Below, one piece after another: positions 1 through 8,887 of a DNA stretch of 64,000 nt. Source of the stretch: an uncultured Faecalicatena sp. (lineage in GTDB: Bacteria; Bacillota; Clostridia; Lachnospirales; Lachnospiraceae); assembly GCA_948468385.1 (NCBI GenBank), contig CAOKHZ010000006.1, forward strand, positions 1 to 64,000, given 5' to 3'. Below the pieces are notes generated by a model, which saw only the letters and a program-made list of their open reading frames with translations, had not been told where the DNA came from and searched no databases. The stretch's first letter is position 1, and each line of letters opens with the position of its first letter. The position numbers and the translations under genes were made by a program.

Positions 1-160
1 TCCGCTCATGGAATCGAAATTTACCATAAAATTATGAAATTTTCAAGGTGCTATAAATAATGGGGCAATCCAAATCGGACTTCTGACCCCAACATCAATA
101 GAAATATAGTCTATTCTCTCATATTTCTCCATATCAGTCGAGGTACACATTATCTACCGT

Positions 161-551
161 TTACTTTACAAGGGTCTTTTTCCCTTCCAGCATACTTTTT
201 ATCTGCTTGTCGGTAAGCACTGCCCCATTGCCCGTGATACGTTCATGCCGCACTTGGGCATTTTCCAGGAGATAGCTATATACCGCCTCCAAACATGGAT
301 TTCCGTTCATCGCTGATGCTGTGATAGGTCTGCACAAATTCTTTTACCAGATTCCCTATGCAACCCCTTAAATCCTGCATGGAATGCTCCCCCTTTGACA
401 CAAGGGTGAGGGCATTTTCCCAATCAGCGGTAAGTTTTGGCGATTTTATCACATCAGGAAGTACGGCAATGAGCTTCACTCCGTCCTCCGTAGGGATCAT
501 CTGCTTTTTCTCACGCTTTACAAAGCCATCCTTTACTAACTTCTCAATCAC
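161..551 (-). pseudogene. Topoisomerase III (TopB) C-terminal remnant
   Basis: The reading frame at 551-276 encodes EKLVKDGFVKREKKQMIPTE followed by a GVKLIAVLPD stretch. This matches the conserved region after the catalytic core in TopB proteins of integrative conjugative elements. The frame then stops at 276. A second frame (about 275-161) continues with a TDKQIKSMLEGKKTLVK segment typical of the TopB C-terminal tail and ends with TAA at 161-163, so a one-base frameshift separates the two pieces. The N-terminal TOPRIM and the active-site tyrosine region are missing upstream of 551. I read this as the stump of a lost or degraded conjugative element. TopB assignment is by recognition only. 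Positions 1-160 and 552-709 hold no gene I can support. Confidence 0.7.
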
Positions 552-709
552 CAGAGCGCATAGACTAATTTCTACACGCTCTAACGCTATACTGTTATTT
601 TGTTATGATCGTGGTGATGATTTGCTATCAATTTAAAGGCATCTTAAACTCATTTTATACATCAATATGAAATGCTTTTGCACAAACAACATTCCTCTCT
701 GCTATAATG

Positions 710-3229
710 TCAGTTAATACTATTAAAATAGCTAACTAATGATTTGCTTAATAAGTCCCGTCTCTCGTTGTACTGTTTAAAAATAACATCATATTTTAAT
801 GTATATGCTCTTTTCTTAGCTTCATCTTCTGAGTGGGTCATCAAAAATCTATACGGTAAAGTTAAATGGTAACTAGATTCACCATATACTTTATTTATAT
901 CTTTAATCACTTCTTCAAAGATATCATCAGATGGCTGATATCTCAGTCCTCCACCATTTTTCTTAATTTTACATACAATTGCACCTAACAGCATCTTACT
1001 TTTAATAATTTGCATTATGTTCTGCACCTCATCACGATATAAATCATTCAACGATTTATTAACATAATTTAACGCTGATGAATAGTTTTTTTCTTGATAA
1101 AAATAGTACGCACATACATACCATGTATTTCCCATGATAAGGGAAAAACCCTCTGGCAAATCCTGTTTGCTTTTAACTATATTTACTATTTTCTCTGCTT
1201 CATAGTTTTTACCCAAAGCTAAATTGATTTCTGCTCTAACATTAAGGGTATTACAATAGTCCTTATTACAAATATCAACTGTCTGAAACCGCAATGAACT
1301 GGCATGATCAATAAACCCACTTGCAATATCATAAAGTCCAATGTCACGTGCCAAAAGTCCAATATTGAATAATACGGTTGCCCAAGACGCAATCATATCT
1401 CTGGCTATTTGCTTATCCTCATATCTGTTTTTTGCAAATTGTTCTTTAATTTTAGCCGACTCCAAATAAATTTTACCAGCTTCAAATGGGTCTATCTCTT
1501 TGCATATTAAAGCATATAAATCACATGAACGAGCATAGAGCTGAGGGCTTTCATAGTATTTCCTTTTTAACTTCATATCTTTCGATATGGCGGCCAATGC
1601 GTTTTCTGTATTGCCGTTGTACGCAAATACCAATGCAAGATTATAATAACACTTTGCTAAAAACAACCATTCATTAGCATCGTTGGCATTACTGCTTTCT
1701 ATTAATTGTATGACTCTTTGTAAATGCAAAATCCCATTCTGTAAGTCTTTAAAATAATGAGAAAATGCTCCTATTGAATTTAATAGACGCGTTCTTATTT
1801 TATACTCGAGCATAGATCCAGCATTTTCCTCTAGTTGTTTTGCCAATATATATGCTGGGTAAATATCTGCAAAACTCATACCATTCTTATACTGAAGTTT
1901 TGAAAGCAAATCAACAGCAAAATCATTTAGTTCTTCTTTTGGCAATTGAAAAACCCAATCACTATTAAATTCACTCAAATTACTCAAATTGTTTTTTAAA
2001 GACCATCTTTTTCTAAGCAATTCAATTATTGACTCTTCTTCCAGTGCCTTCTTTGAAAATAGCTCCTCAAATCGTTCCTTGATATGTTCCTTATTTTGGA
2101 ATATTCCGGTATCTAGATAAAGATTAAATAACTTTATCAAAGCACTATAATAGGTATCATTTGCAATAATTTGAAAATTCCTACGAATACCTTCTGCAAA
2201 TTCTACATCTGTAGGAGCAAATGTATCATCCAATAAATCTGGTATTTCAACAGCAGTATCATAATAGCTTTGCTTGAGTATTCCAAAAAGAGTGTCAGTA
2301 ATTAAGTTTTGCACATCAAACTCTACTATCTTATCCAAAATTATCCCTTTTGCCACTTCCAAAAAAGTATTATTTACAGCTAAATAACTAAGCAATTTCC
2401 CTACTGCTTCAAAATCTCCTTCTGGATAATAAATAGGTTCAATTCCCATTTTAATCAATTGCCGCGACCGTACAATCTGTATTTTTTTGTCCTTACTCCA
2501 AGGTAAAATTGCATAATGAGATATACGCTCATATTTCTTTACACAATTGCACAAGATTTCCAAAGTTCTATCGATTTCCAAGCTACACCCAACAAACAGT
2601 ATCTTTTTCCCAGAAAACAATTTTTCCAAGTATTCCGGTAAAGGTTTTTTCTCTTTACAACCCTTCTTTCCATAATAATCATCATATTGTTCTGTCGTAA
2701 GTATAAAAGATGTTGTTTCTTCAATTGATCCATGAAGCTTTAATAAACACTTTGCGTTAATCTGTATCGCCTCATCTATTTGCCCTTTAAGGCACGGGAG
2801 CAATGGTTTCAACTGACGAGTATTTGCATTCTGTTTTGCAACTGTTTCTAAAATAGTATCATAATTTGTTGTCACAATAAGATCTGAAAATGATGAAAGT
2901 AAAATATATGGCAACTTTGTTAACCTAATTGGAGTCTCATTAAATATATCACGTATTTTTTTCATGACTAAATGTAGGTTTTCCGTTACTTCTATGATTC
3001 TATCCGCATATTTAAAATAATCCCTCTTCTCGTGATATAATTTAATTTCATCCTCCGTCAAAAATTCTTTTGCAATTTCATCCAATAATCCACTCCAAGA
3101 AAAAAGCCCACAATCAATGGAAATACCAGCTCCTATAAAGGGTACAATTTCTTTTCTGTTATCTTGAATATATCTCAGCTTATTATTGTTGCCTTGAAAA
3201 GTAATCAGTTCATGTAAACTCATTCCCAT
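710..3229 (-). CDS. SIR2-domain protein with TPR-like C-terminus (putative anti-phage NADase)
   Basis: The N-terminus carries a SIR2-like fold: an FIGAGIS glycine motif about 30 residues in, then TTNYDT near residue 125 and LLKLHGSIEE near 167. Asn and His of those last two motifs are the usual NAD-hydrolysis residues. An ILFVGCSLE segment follows. The remaining ~500 residues are helical with repeated Tyr/Ala/Leu patterns typical of TPR arrays. No Walker A motif is visible, so this is not the STAND-type Avs5 layout. SIR2 effectors of defence systems deplete NAD+ on infection, and that role here is inference. The DNA is clearly more AT-rich than the carbohydrate genes, and the gene lies between a TopB stump and an IS, which suggests horizontal origin. 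An AAGGGG motif favours the ATG at 3229 over in-frame ATGs at 3250 and 3223. Confidence 0.8.
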   Translation of the reverse strand: MGMSLHELITFQGNNNKLRYIQDNRKEIVPFIGAGISIDCGLFSWSGLLDEIAKEFLTEDEIKLYHEKRDYFKYADRIIEVTENLHLVMKKIRDIFNETPIRLTKLPYILLSSFSDLIVTTNYDTILETVAKQNANTRQLKPLLPCLKGQIDEAIQINAKCLLKLHGSIEETTSFILTTEQYDDYYGKKGCKEKKPLPEYLEKLFSGKKILFVGCSLEIDRTLEILCNCVKKYERISHYAILPWSKDKKIQIVRSRQLIKMGIEPIYYPEGDFEAVGKLLSYLAVNNTFLEVAKGIILDKIVEFDVQNLITDTLFGILKQSYYDTAVEIPDLLDDTFAPTDVEFAEGIRRNFQIIANDTYYSALIKLFNLYLDTGIFQNKEHIKERFEELFSKKALEEESIIELLRKRWSLKNNLSNLSEFNSDWVFQLPKEELNDFAVDLLSKLQYKNGMSFADIYPAYILAKQLEENAGSMLEYKIRTRLLNSIGAFSHYFKDLQNGILHLQRVIQLIESSNANDANEWLFLAKCYYNLALVFAYNGNTENALAAISKDMKLKRKYYESPQLYARSCDLYALICKEIDPFEAGKIYLESAKIKEQFAKNRYEDKQIARDMIASWATVLFNIGLLARDIGLYDIASGFIDHASSLRFQTVDICNKDYCNTLNVRAEINLALGKNYEAEKIVNIVKSKQDLPEGFSLIMGNTWYVCAYYFYQEKNYSSALNYVNKSLNDLYRDEVQNIMQIIKSKMLLGAIVCKIKKNGGGLRYQPSDDIFEEVIKDINKVYGESSYHLTLPYRFLMTHSEDEAKKRAYTLKYDVIFKQYNERRDLLSKSLVSYFNSIN

Positions 3230-3365
3230 AAATAGAATCATCCCCTTCATATTAATTTAAAAATAATTATACTTAGCAACTATAATGCAATTTGTAGAAT
3301 TTAGAATTATACAACTAATATAATAGCACAATCACTCCCATATTTCTATCAAATTCGTTGAAATA
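3230..3365. other. AT-rich spacer between SIR2 gene and IS
   Basis: This stretch is very AT-rich and must contain the promoter of the SIR2 gene. I see no -35/-10 pair good enough to name and no open frame of note. Including the non-coding left end of the IS, the gap to the transposase is about 300 bp. Confidence 0.5.
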
Positions 3366-3382
3366 CAGCTCTGACGAGTAAA
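3366..3382 (+). repeat. IS terminal inverted repeat, left
   Basis: CAGCTCTGACGAGTAAA, identical in inverted orientation to 5006-5022. It is followed by a T-run on both ends. Confidence 0.9.
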
Positions 3383-3534
3383 TTTTTTATAGTTGTCTAA
3401 GCGGGAATTCCTCTTCTTTTTTCAAACGCCGCTTCCTCTGTCATTTAAAAAAGCCCATACTTTTCCCGCCTATCCGTATCATTCGCTCTCTTGTTGTCCT
3501 TGCTTTTACCATCTTCACCACCTTTCCACCTATC

Positions 3535-4969
3535 TTACCACTCGAATCTGATCTGAATCTTCTCTTCCGTCATGCACTCTTTCAGCCGTTCCTGCTTCCA
3601 CGCTTCCAAAAGCCTCCGGTGTTTCTGCTCCCTGCTCTGCTTCACCTTTTTCCACAGCTTTTCCCATGCCTCCACGATTTGGGAGATCATGTGCCCTATC
3701 TGGATCAAGTAATAATGGTTTTTCCACGCCTGGTAATCATGGCTGTATCGGTGTTCCAGATTATAGCCATGCTTTTTCTGGGTGTTGAACCCCTTGTTTT
3801 CAATCGCCCACCTTCTCCTCCCGGCCGCCGCCAATTCCTTCAGGCTCTTTTTCGTTACGGGCAGGTCCGTCAGGAAATAGAACGGGTGTTTCTCCGGCTC
3901 GCTTTCCCCGTTTTCTATGAAGTTCACATGATGTCCCCCATACGCTATCTCCGTCACATAGTCATACCAGACTATCTTCTCCCTTCCCTTTCCGCCCGCA
4001 TTTTCCCCTTCCCGTATCAAGTGTCTTTCTTCCTGCCGGTTTCCCTCCCGTTTCCGCAATTCTTGATATTCCCCATAAATACTGGGGATGCTGCCTTCCT
4101 TAAAGCGCAGCAAATACCTGCAGCCCGCCGCTTGGCATTCCGTGAAAAAGTTATCACAGGCGTACAGGCTGTCCCCGCAAATGCATATCGGCAGCATTGG
4201 GAATTCGTCCCGTAGCCGCTTTATCAGCCGGTAGAAGGTCTTCAACTCACAGTCCTGTTTTTCCGCTTCCCCCTGGTTCTCCACGAATTCTGTCATGATG
4301 CTTACACAAATGTCCGGATGCAGCATTATTTTTTGCTTCCAACACGTAATAATAGTATTCCGTGTATTCTTTTTCCGTCCCCTTGTTGTGAACCCGGCAC
4401 AAGCATTTCCCATCCGGTTTTTTCCGGCTACTGTACAGCCGCGTCCCGTCTATGATGACCTGCCAGCAGCCCCCGCACAGCCTGGCTTTTTCAAACGCCC
4501 TGCTGCGTATCAGTCTTTTTACAAGTTCGCAAACCGTATGCTGCAGTTCGTCCGGGTCGACCCCCTTCAGGTAATCGTTGATGGTTTCCCAATAAGGCAA
4601 CTCGGTAAGGCTCTGGTCGCCCAGGTACCCTATGTTTTCTATCATTGTCTCAGAATTGAATTCCTCACTTGTTTTCCTCATGCTGCTGATGTAAAATATA
4701 GAGGAAAGAATTCTGGTCACCAGCAGGATCTGGCCCTGGTAAGTAATGTACCTTTGATCCCGCGGATCCCAGACCCGCTTCAGCAGGGACAACGGCCCGG
4801 GGAAAAAACGGTGGATCACCTTTAACAGTTCACACGAAAGATGAAACTGGGCCAGGTGTTTCCTTGTTTCTGCTCTGGTGATTTTTTCTTTCGTCTTCTT
4901 GATAAAAACCTCCCTTCTTTCTGGGACTTGCGAAAAAATAGTTTTTGTGATAACTCTATTATCTCGCAT
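3535..4969 (-). pseudogene. IS4-like DDE transposase, frameshifted
   Basis: The product reads in two overlapping frames, 4969-4247 and an open stretch ending at 3535. Together they give a full-length transposase of about 475 residues. The first Asp is in WQVIIDGTRLY, the second in CICGDSLYACD, and the Glu in RRRWAIENKGFN, which resembles the Y-R-E-K signature of the IS4 group. The frames join at a six-A run near 4328-4333 (GCAAAAAATAATGC on the coding strand). Passing from one to the other needs a +1 or -2 shift. That is not the usual -1 programmed slip on A AAA AAG, so a single-base indel is the simpler reading. If the shift is programmed the element could still be active. Confidence 0.8.
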
Positions 4970-5005
4970 TTCCCTGAAAAATGGGAGGTTTTTATTTAAA
5001 ATTTT

Positions 5006-5022
5006 TTTACTCGTCAGAGCTG
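5006..5022 (-). repeat. IS terminal inverted repeat, right
   Basis: TTTACTCGTCAGAGCTG is the exact complement of the left repeat at 3366-3382. Confidence 0.9.
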
Positions 5023-5066
5023 CGTCTCGTCTCCAGCGACAAAGGTGCCAGCACGACCGTTATCAT
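5023..5066 (-). pseudogene. Fragment of unknown gene cut by the IS
   Basis: On the minus strand this encodes MITVVLAPLSLE directly up to the IS end. The remnant at 8597-8755 contains MITVVLALLSLDE, and the two DNA stretches agree over about 34 bp with a few differences. The rest of the gene is not visible on either side. I do not recognise the family. Confidence 0.4.
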
Positions 5067-5097
5067 TTTCTTATTTTTAATGACAAAAAAACAAACA

Positions 5098-5147
5098 AGT
5101 TCCGGCAATCCCCCGCATTGGAGGTATCGCCGGAACCTATTTTTTTC
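5098..5147 (-). terminator. Terminator hairpin after sugar-binding lipoprotein
   Basis: AGTTCCGGC at 5098-5106 pairs with GCCGGAACCT at 5129-5138. T-rich tracts flank both sides, so it may work in both directions. It lies just past the stop at 5167 of the minus-strand lipoprotein gene. Confidence 0.7.
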
Positions 5148-5166
5148 TTAAAGGTCAATAATCCCT

Positions 5167-7170
5167 CTATTCAAGATGCCCCTGCATGATCTCACAAACC
5201 TCGTCAATGGAATCCTGAAATTGACCCAGGCCGTCCTTATACTCATCCCATGTCATATCGCCTTTCACTACCTTCGGCAAATTTACGTCAATGTACTCAT
5301 TCAGCCTCGTATCCAGTTTGCTCTTCGTTTCGCTTTCCTCCGATGTAAACAAGGTAGGCAGCGTCAACAAAGAACCCTTGTCCGGATAGAATGACCAATA
5401 TTCATAAGCCAGCGCCACAACACCGGTATTCGGCCTCTGCACGGTGTAGTCCGTGTCACCGCCGCCCACGATACGGCATCCCACGGCCATTCCTTCTCCC
5501 TGCACATAAGATGCCCAGTCCATGGAATCATCATAATTCATCACATATACCGTATTGCCTTCCTCGTCCGTGGTCGTGGTATAAGCTCCCTCCGTCAGGC
5601 CTACCGCCTCATACATGTCATAAGTAAAATCAACCGACTCATATTGCTCCTTCGTAAGGCCGAGCTGTGTCACCAGACCGCCCTCCCTTGAATAAGTCCA
5701 ATCAAAATAGGTAAACAGCGTCGCCAATTCTTCCTCTGAGTGATCCTGACATTTCGTGGTGCACACGACGGGCGAACTAATCAGTGAATCCTGATAGGAT
5801 ACGATCGGTTCTACAAACTGAGCGTCCTCTGAGCCATATTTGTCATTCAAAGGAAGCGGCGCCGGCATCGCGTAAAAGCTCTCCTTCTCCGCCTCGTCCG
5901 TAATCGCGGAGGAACCGCCTTTTCCAAGACCGCTGACAAAGCTGTTCCACATACCGACCTTCCCTTGTGCCTCACTGTTCGGATTAATCATGAAAAATGC
6001 CGGCGCGTCCGTCCGTTGTTCAAAATTCTGATCCAGCCACCCCTTATCGTACCATTCCCGCACGCACTCAATATATGTCTCCATATACTCGGAATTACCG
6101 TCATAGAGGACTTTGCCGTCTTTCACATAAAAACTCCCGTTGCCTCCGCCAAATGAAGAATTAAAGTTTCCCAGCGGCGTATAGCCCTCATAAAAAATCG
6201 AATAACAATACGCATCGGAACTGTCCGCCACATTATTGGCCGCAAACGCTTTTTCAAATCCGCCAAACATCCATTCCCAGTCGCTGATCGTGTAAGGATA
6301 CTCCCGGCCGCTCGGGAAAATCACGTCATCCGTGTAATCCTTGTCCGGATCCGTGCCATAATCCGCCGTGAATTTCTGTCCGTACTGGGGATTTTCCTTC
6401 CAACCGTTAAGATTACCGGATGACACGGCATCCTCCATGGGCGTGACGTCCGGATGTCCGTTCTTCACGACCTCATCGCTCTCCCAATCCCAAATATACC
6501 TGGTAGGCTCGCAATACCTTACAACCCAGTCACGCCTATACATGGAACCCGCCCAAGGCGCCCTGACCCCGTCATAAATTGAATAAATTCCATAATAATG
6601 GAGCTTGCCATCCTCGTCTTTCACCCTCGTATAACTGGAAATATCAGGATTTGCATCCAAATACGCCACATAAGTCGGCATATATTTTTCCACATATTCC
6701 GTGATTTCAATTGCTTGTCCATTTTCCACCATGGCCTGCGGCGTGTCGGACGCAAACGCCGTGGTCAAGAGCTCCGGGTATTCCCCCGTGGCCATCATGG
6801 TACTGAAATTGTCCGCTTCTGAACCGCCCACGGGAACAATAAACTCTAAATCAAGCTTGTTCCCCGTACCGTCCGCAGAGATGCCGCCATTCTCCACATC
6901 CCAGCTCTGTGCCTCGACGTACTGGACAATCGGGTTCTCGCCATAATCGTCATAATACATCCCGGCAGCCTGGTTTCCGGAAATCCAGAACGTAAACTGG
7001 GCCGTAATGCCGGATGACGTGACCCCGGAATCCGAACCAGACTCCGCATCTGAGCCGGACTTCGAATCAGAACCACAAGCCACCGCCAGAACCACTAGCC
7101 CCACCGTCAACAAAAGCGAAACCACTTTTTTGGCAACATTTTTCGTGCCGCCGCTTCTTTTGAACTTCAT
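5167..7170 (-). CDS. Large extracellular sugar-binding lipoprotein (ABC transporter)
   Basis: This is a 667-residue lipoprotein of the extracellular solute-binding class, much longer than the usual 400-450 residues and like the LplA/YtcQ-type binding proteins of Lachnospiraceae. The N-terminus has basic residues, a hydrophobic stretch and the lipobox VLAVAC followed by a Ser/Gly/Asp-rich linker. Inner motifs such as DWEWMFGGF, SFGGGNGSFYVKDG and EWYDKGWLD recur in the protein at 60870-62855, so the two are close paralogues. The ATG at 7170 sits 6 nt after AGGAGG, while the ATG at 7176 touches it and is rejected. No permease or ATPase gene is next to it. It diverges from the AraC gene at 7313, a likely regulator. 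Confidence 0.92.
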   Translation of the reverse strand: MKFKRSGGTKNVAKKVVSLLLTVGLVVLAVACGSDSKSGSDAESGSDSGVTSSGITAQFTFWISGNQAAGMYYDDYGENPIVQYVEAQSWDVENGGISADGTGNKLDLEFIVPVGGSEADNFSTMMATGEYPELLTTAFASDTPQAMVENGQAIEITEYVEKYMPTYVAYLDANPDISSYTRVKDEDGKLHYYGIYSIYDGVRAPWAGSMYRRDWVVRYCEPTRYIWDWESDEVVKNGHPDVTPMEDAVSSGNLNGWKENPQYGQKFTADYGTDPDKDYTDDVIFPSGREYPYTISDWEWMFGGFEKAFAANNVADSSDAYCYSIFYEGYTPLGNFNSSFGGGNGSFYVKDGKVLYDGNSEYMETYIECVREWYDKGWLDQNFEQRTDAPAFFMINPNSEAQGKVGMWNSFVSGLGKGGSSAITDEAEKESFYAMPAPLPLNDKYGSEDAQFVEPIVSYQDSLISSPVVCTTKCQDHSEEELATLFTYFDWTYSREGGLVTQLGLTKEQYESVDFTYDMYEAVGLTEGAYTTTTDEEGNTVYVMNYDDSMDWASYVQGEGMAVGCRIVGGGDTDYTVQRPNTGVVALAYEYWSFYPDKGSLLTLPTLFTSEESETKSKLDTRLNEYIDVNLPKVVKGDMTWDEYKDGLGQFQDSIDEVCEIMQGHLE

Positions 7171-7312
7171 AAACATCCTCCTTTATTAAATGTATTAAAT
7201 GATATTTTCTATTTTAATCTTTCGGCAAATATGTTATTATCAATTTACCAGTTAAATTATCATTTTTTCACATTACGATAGATTTTTATTTTACAGATGG
7301 GAGGCGATTATT

Positions 7313-8488
7313 CTGTCCAAATTAGAGAACCACTACAAGCTCGTCGAACAGTTTTCCCTTGCCACCGGCATTCCGGTCAATGTGTGGCAGGACCAGTCCG
7401 TCCTCTATTCGAAATCCGCCATATACTTTCCTTACAATATCGCACTGGGCTATCTACAAGAGTACCTGAATCCAGAAACGCCTATTTTCATTCTGGTATC
7501 ATCGGACAATATTGCAACGGGATATGTCTACATGAAAGATGAGCACGCTTACCTGCTCGTCGGCCCCGTTTCCCACTTCGAGATTTCCACCTCGATAGCC
7601 GCCAGAATCTGCCAGGAACTGGACATCCCCGCCACTGCCATGCCAGACCTGCGCACCTATTTTTACCAAATTCCCCCAACACCCATATCCCGTTTCAGGG
7701 ATACTCTGAACTTGGCCTATTCCATATTAAATCCCGGGGAAACAACTCCCGACATCTGCCTGCACCACTTAAAACCGCGTACATCGCGCTCCATGCCCCA
7801 TCCGCTGGAATATGTGTCGAATAGGGACACGCAGCTTTCCCTGCTTATCGAGTCCGCAGTGAAATACGGAAAGCCCTACCTGCTGCAAAAATACTACAGA
7901 CAACAAACAAGCATAGGAACCGCTTCCCTTCCAAATCTCAGCCGTTCCCCGCTCCGCTCCATAAAAAATGTTTTTATCGGTGCCTGCAGCAGGCTCGGCC
8001 AGATTGCCGTAAGCGGCGGCCTGGACTTCGAAACCTCCCTGTTCATATCGGACAGCTACATTCCCAGGGTGGACGCGTCAAACTCATACAACGAGGTTTT
8101 TGAAATGATGTGGGAAATGATGATTGATTATGCCAAAAGAGTGGAGGCCTGCTGTATGCCAAGCTGCCGCTCTCCCGTCGTGCGCCGAATCTGCACCTAC
8201 ATCTCCGCAAACATTGAATCTCCGTTGTCCGTGGCCTCCATCGCCGACGCGATCGACATGAACGCTAACTACATGGGAACGCTTTTCAAAAAAGAGACCG
8301 GGAAAAACCTGGTTTCCTATATCCATGAGCGAAAAGCAAGGGAAGCCTGCTATCTTCTGGAAACGACGGACATCGCGCTCATCGAGCTGGCGGAAAAACT
8401 GGCTTTCCCCAGCCAGCAGCAGTTTCAGCGCATATTTAAAGAAGTCATCGGGTGTCCCCCGGGCAGGTATAGGCAGGAAAACACCTGA
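7313..8488 (+). CDS. AraC-family transcriptional regulator, non-ATG start
   Basis: The C-terminal ~100 residues form a double helix-turn-helix AraC domain (ICTYISANIESPLSVASIAD followed by MNANYMGTLFKKETG and FPSQQQFQRIFKEVIGCPP). The N-terminal ~280 residues are a sensor domain without recognised motifs. The first in-frame GTG is at 7382, but the frame is open further upstream and encodes LSKLENHYKLVEQFSLATG, a typical start for this type. A GGGAGG at 7299-7304 stands 8 nt before CTG at 7313, so I place the start there. ATT at 7310 is an alternative. The ATG at 7297 is out of frame. Divergent from the sugar-binding protein gene, which it probably controls in response to an oligosaccharide. 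Confidence 0.85.
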   Translation: MSKLENHYKLVEQFSLATGIPVNVWQDQSVLYSKSAIYFPYNIALGYLQEYLNPETPIFILVSSDNIATGYVYMKDEHAYLLVGPVSHFEISTSIAARICQELDIPATAMPDLRTYFYQIPPTPISRFRDTLNLAYSILNPGETTPDICLHHLKPRTSRSMPHPLEYVSNRDTQLSLLIESAVKYGKPYLLQKYYRQQTSIGTASLPNLSRSPLRSIKNVFIGACSRLGQIAVSGGLDFETSLFISDSYIPRVDASNSYNEVFEMMWEMMIDYAKRVEACCMPSCRSPVVRRICTYISANIESPLSVASIADAIDMNANYMGTLFKKETGKNLVSYIHERKAREACYLLETTDIALIELAEKLAFPSQQQFQRIFKEVIGCPPGRYRQENT

Positions 8489-8508
8489 CCGCCGTTAGGA
8501 ACCGGCGG
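8489..8508 (+). terminator. Hairpin directly after AraC stop
   Basis: CCGCCG at 8489-8494 pairs with CGGCGG at 8503-8508, immediately after the TGA. There is no T-run, so termination is uncertain. Confidence 0.35.
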
Positions 8509-8596
8509 AAAATAACTTGTGCAGATGACACCAGTTCCTTACTATCGCTACGGGCTTATCGCCCCATGACGGCCTTTCTAATCCCTTCGCAGTTCC

Positions 8597-8755
8597 TTAC
8601 CGCAAATGGTTTACCTTGTCAAACAAAAAACGGCTCGCCTCCTCGTCCTCATCCAGCGACAGCAAGGCCAGCACGACCGTAATCATCACTTCATTATAAT
8701 AGTGCCGCATGTCCACCTGCTCCAATTCCCGTATCATCCGGTTCAGCCGCACAGC
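8597..8755 (-). pseudogene. C-terminal remnant of unknown protein
   Basis: An open stretch of 52 codons plus stop reads RLNRMIRELEQVDMRHYYNE then MITVVLALLSLDEDEEASRF and ends KVNHLR. A stop codon lies immediately upstream and no start is available, so only the tail of a gene survives. The MITVVLA segment is also present at 5023-5066. I do not know the family. The rest of the 400-bp gap between the AraC gene and the rhamnosidase shows nothing else I can support. Confidence 0.45.
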
Positions 8756-8887
8756 TTACATTTTTCTAAAACTTGTTCTTTAAGTGTACAATATGTACAC
8801 CCAAAAAACAAGGCTTAATATTCTGATTCTTTTCATTCCTTATAAAAAAAGTTACAATATATTCAAAGCACATGGTACGAGGAGGAA

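Larger units (their letters stand above)
3366..5022. mobile_element. IS4-like insertion sequence, 1657 bp
   Basis: The ends are perfect 17-bp inverted repeats, CAGCTCTGACGAGTAAA at 3366-3382 and its complement at 5006-5022. Between them is one minus-strand DDE transposase gene interrupted by a frameshift. I see no direct target duplication in the flanks (left flank ends GTTGAAATA, right flank starts CGTCTCG), so one side may have rearranged after insertion. The right flank abuts a gene fragment (5023-5066) related to a remnant at 8597-8755. Confidence 0.85.

Noticed and set aside
3619-4215. 198-residue plus-strand frame inside the IS
   Set aside because: It is antisense to the transposase DDE region and has no domain features.
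3366-5022. Target-site duplication at the IS ends
   Set aside because: The bases flanking the two inverted repeats do not match for any length from 2 to 10.
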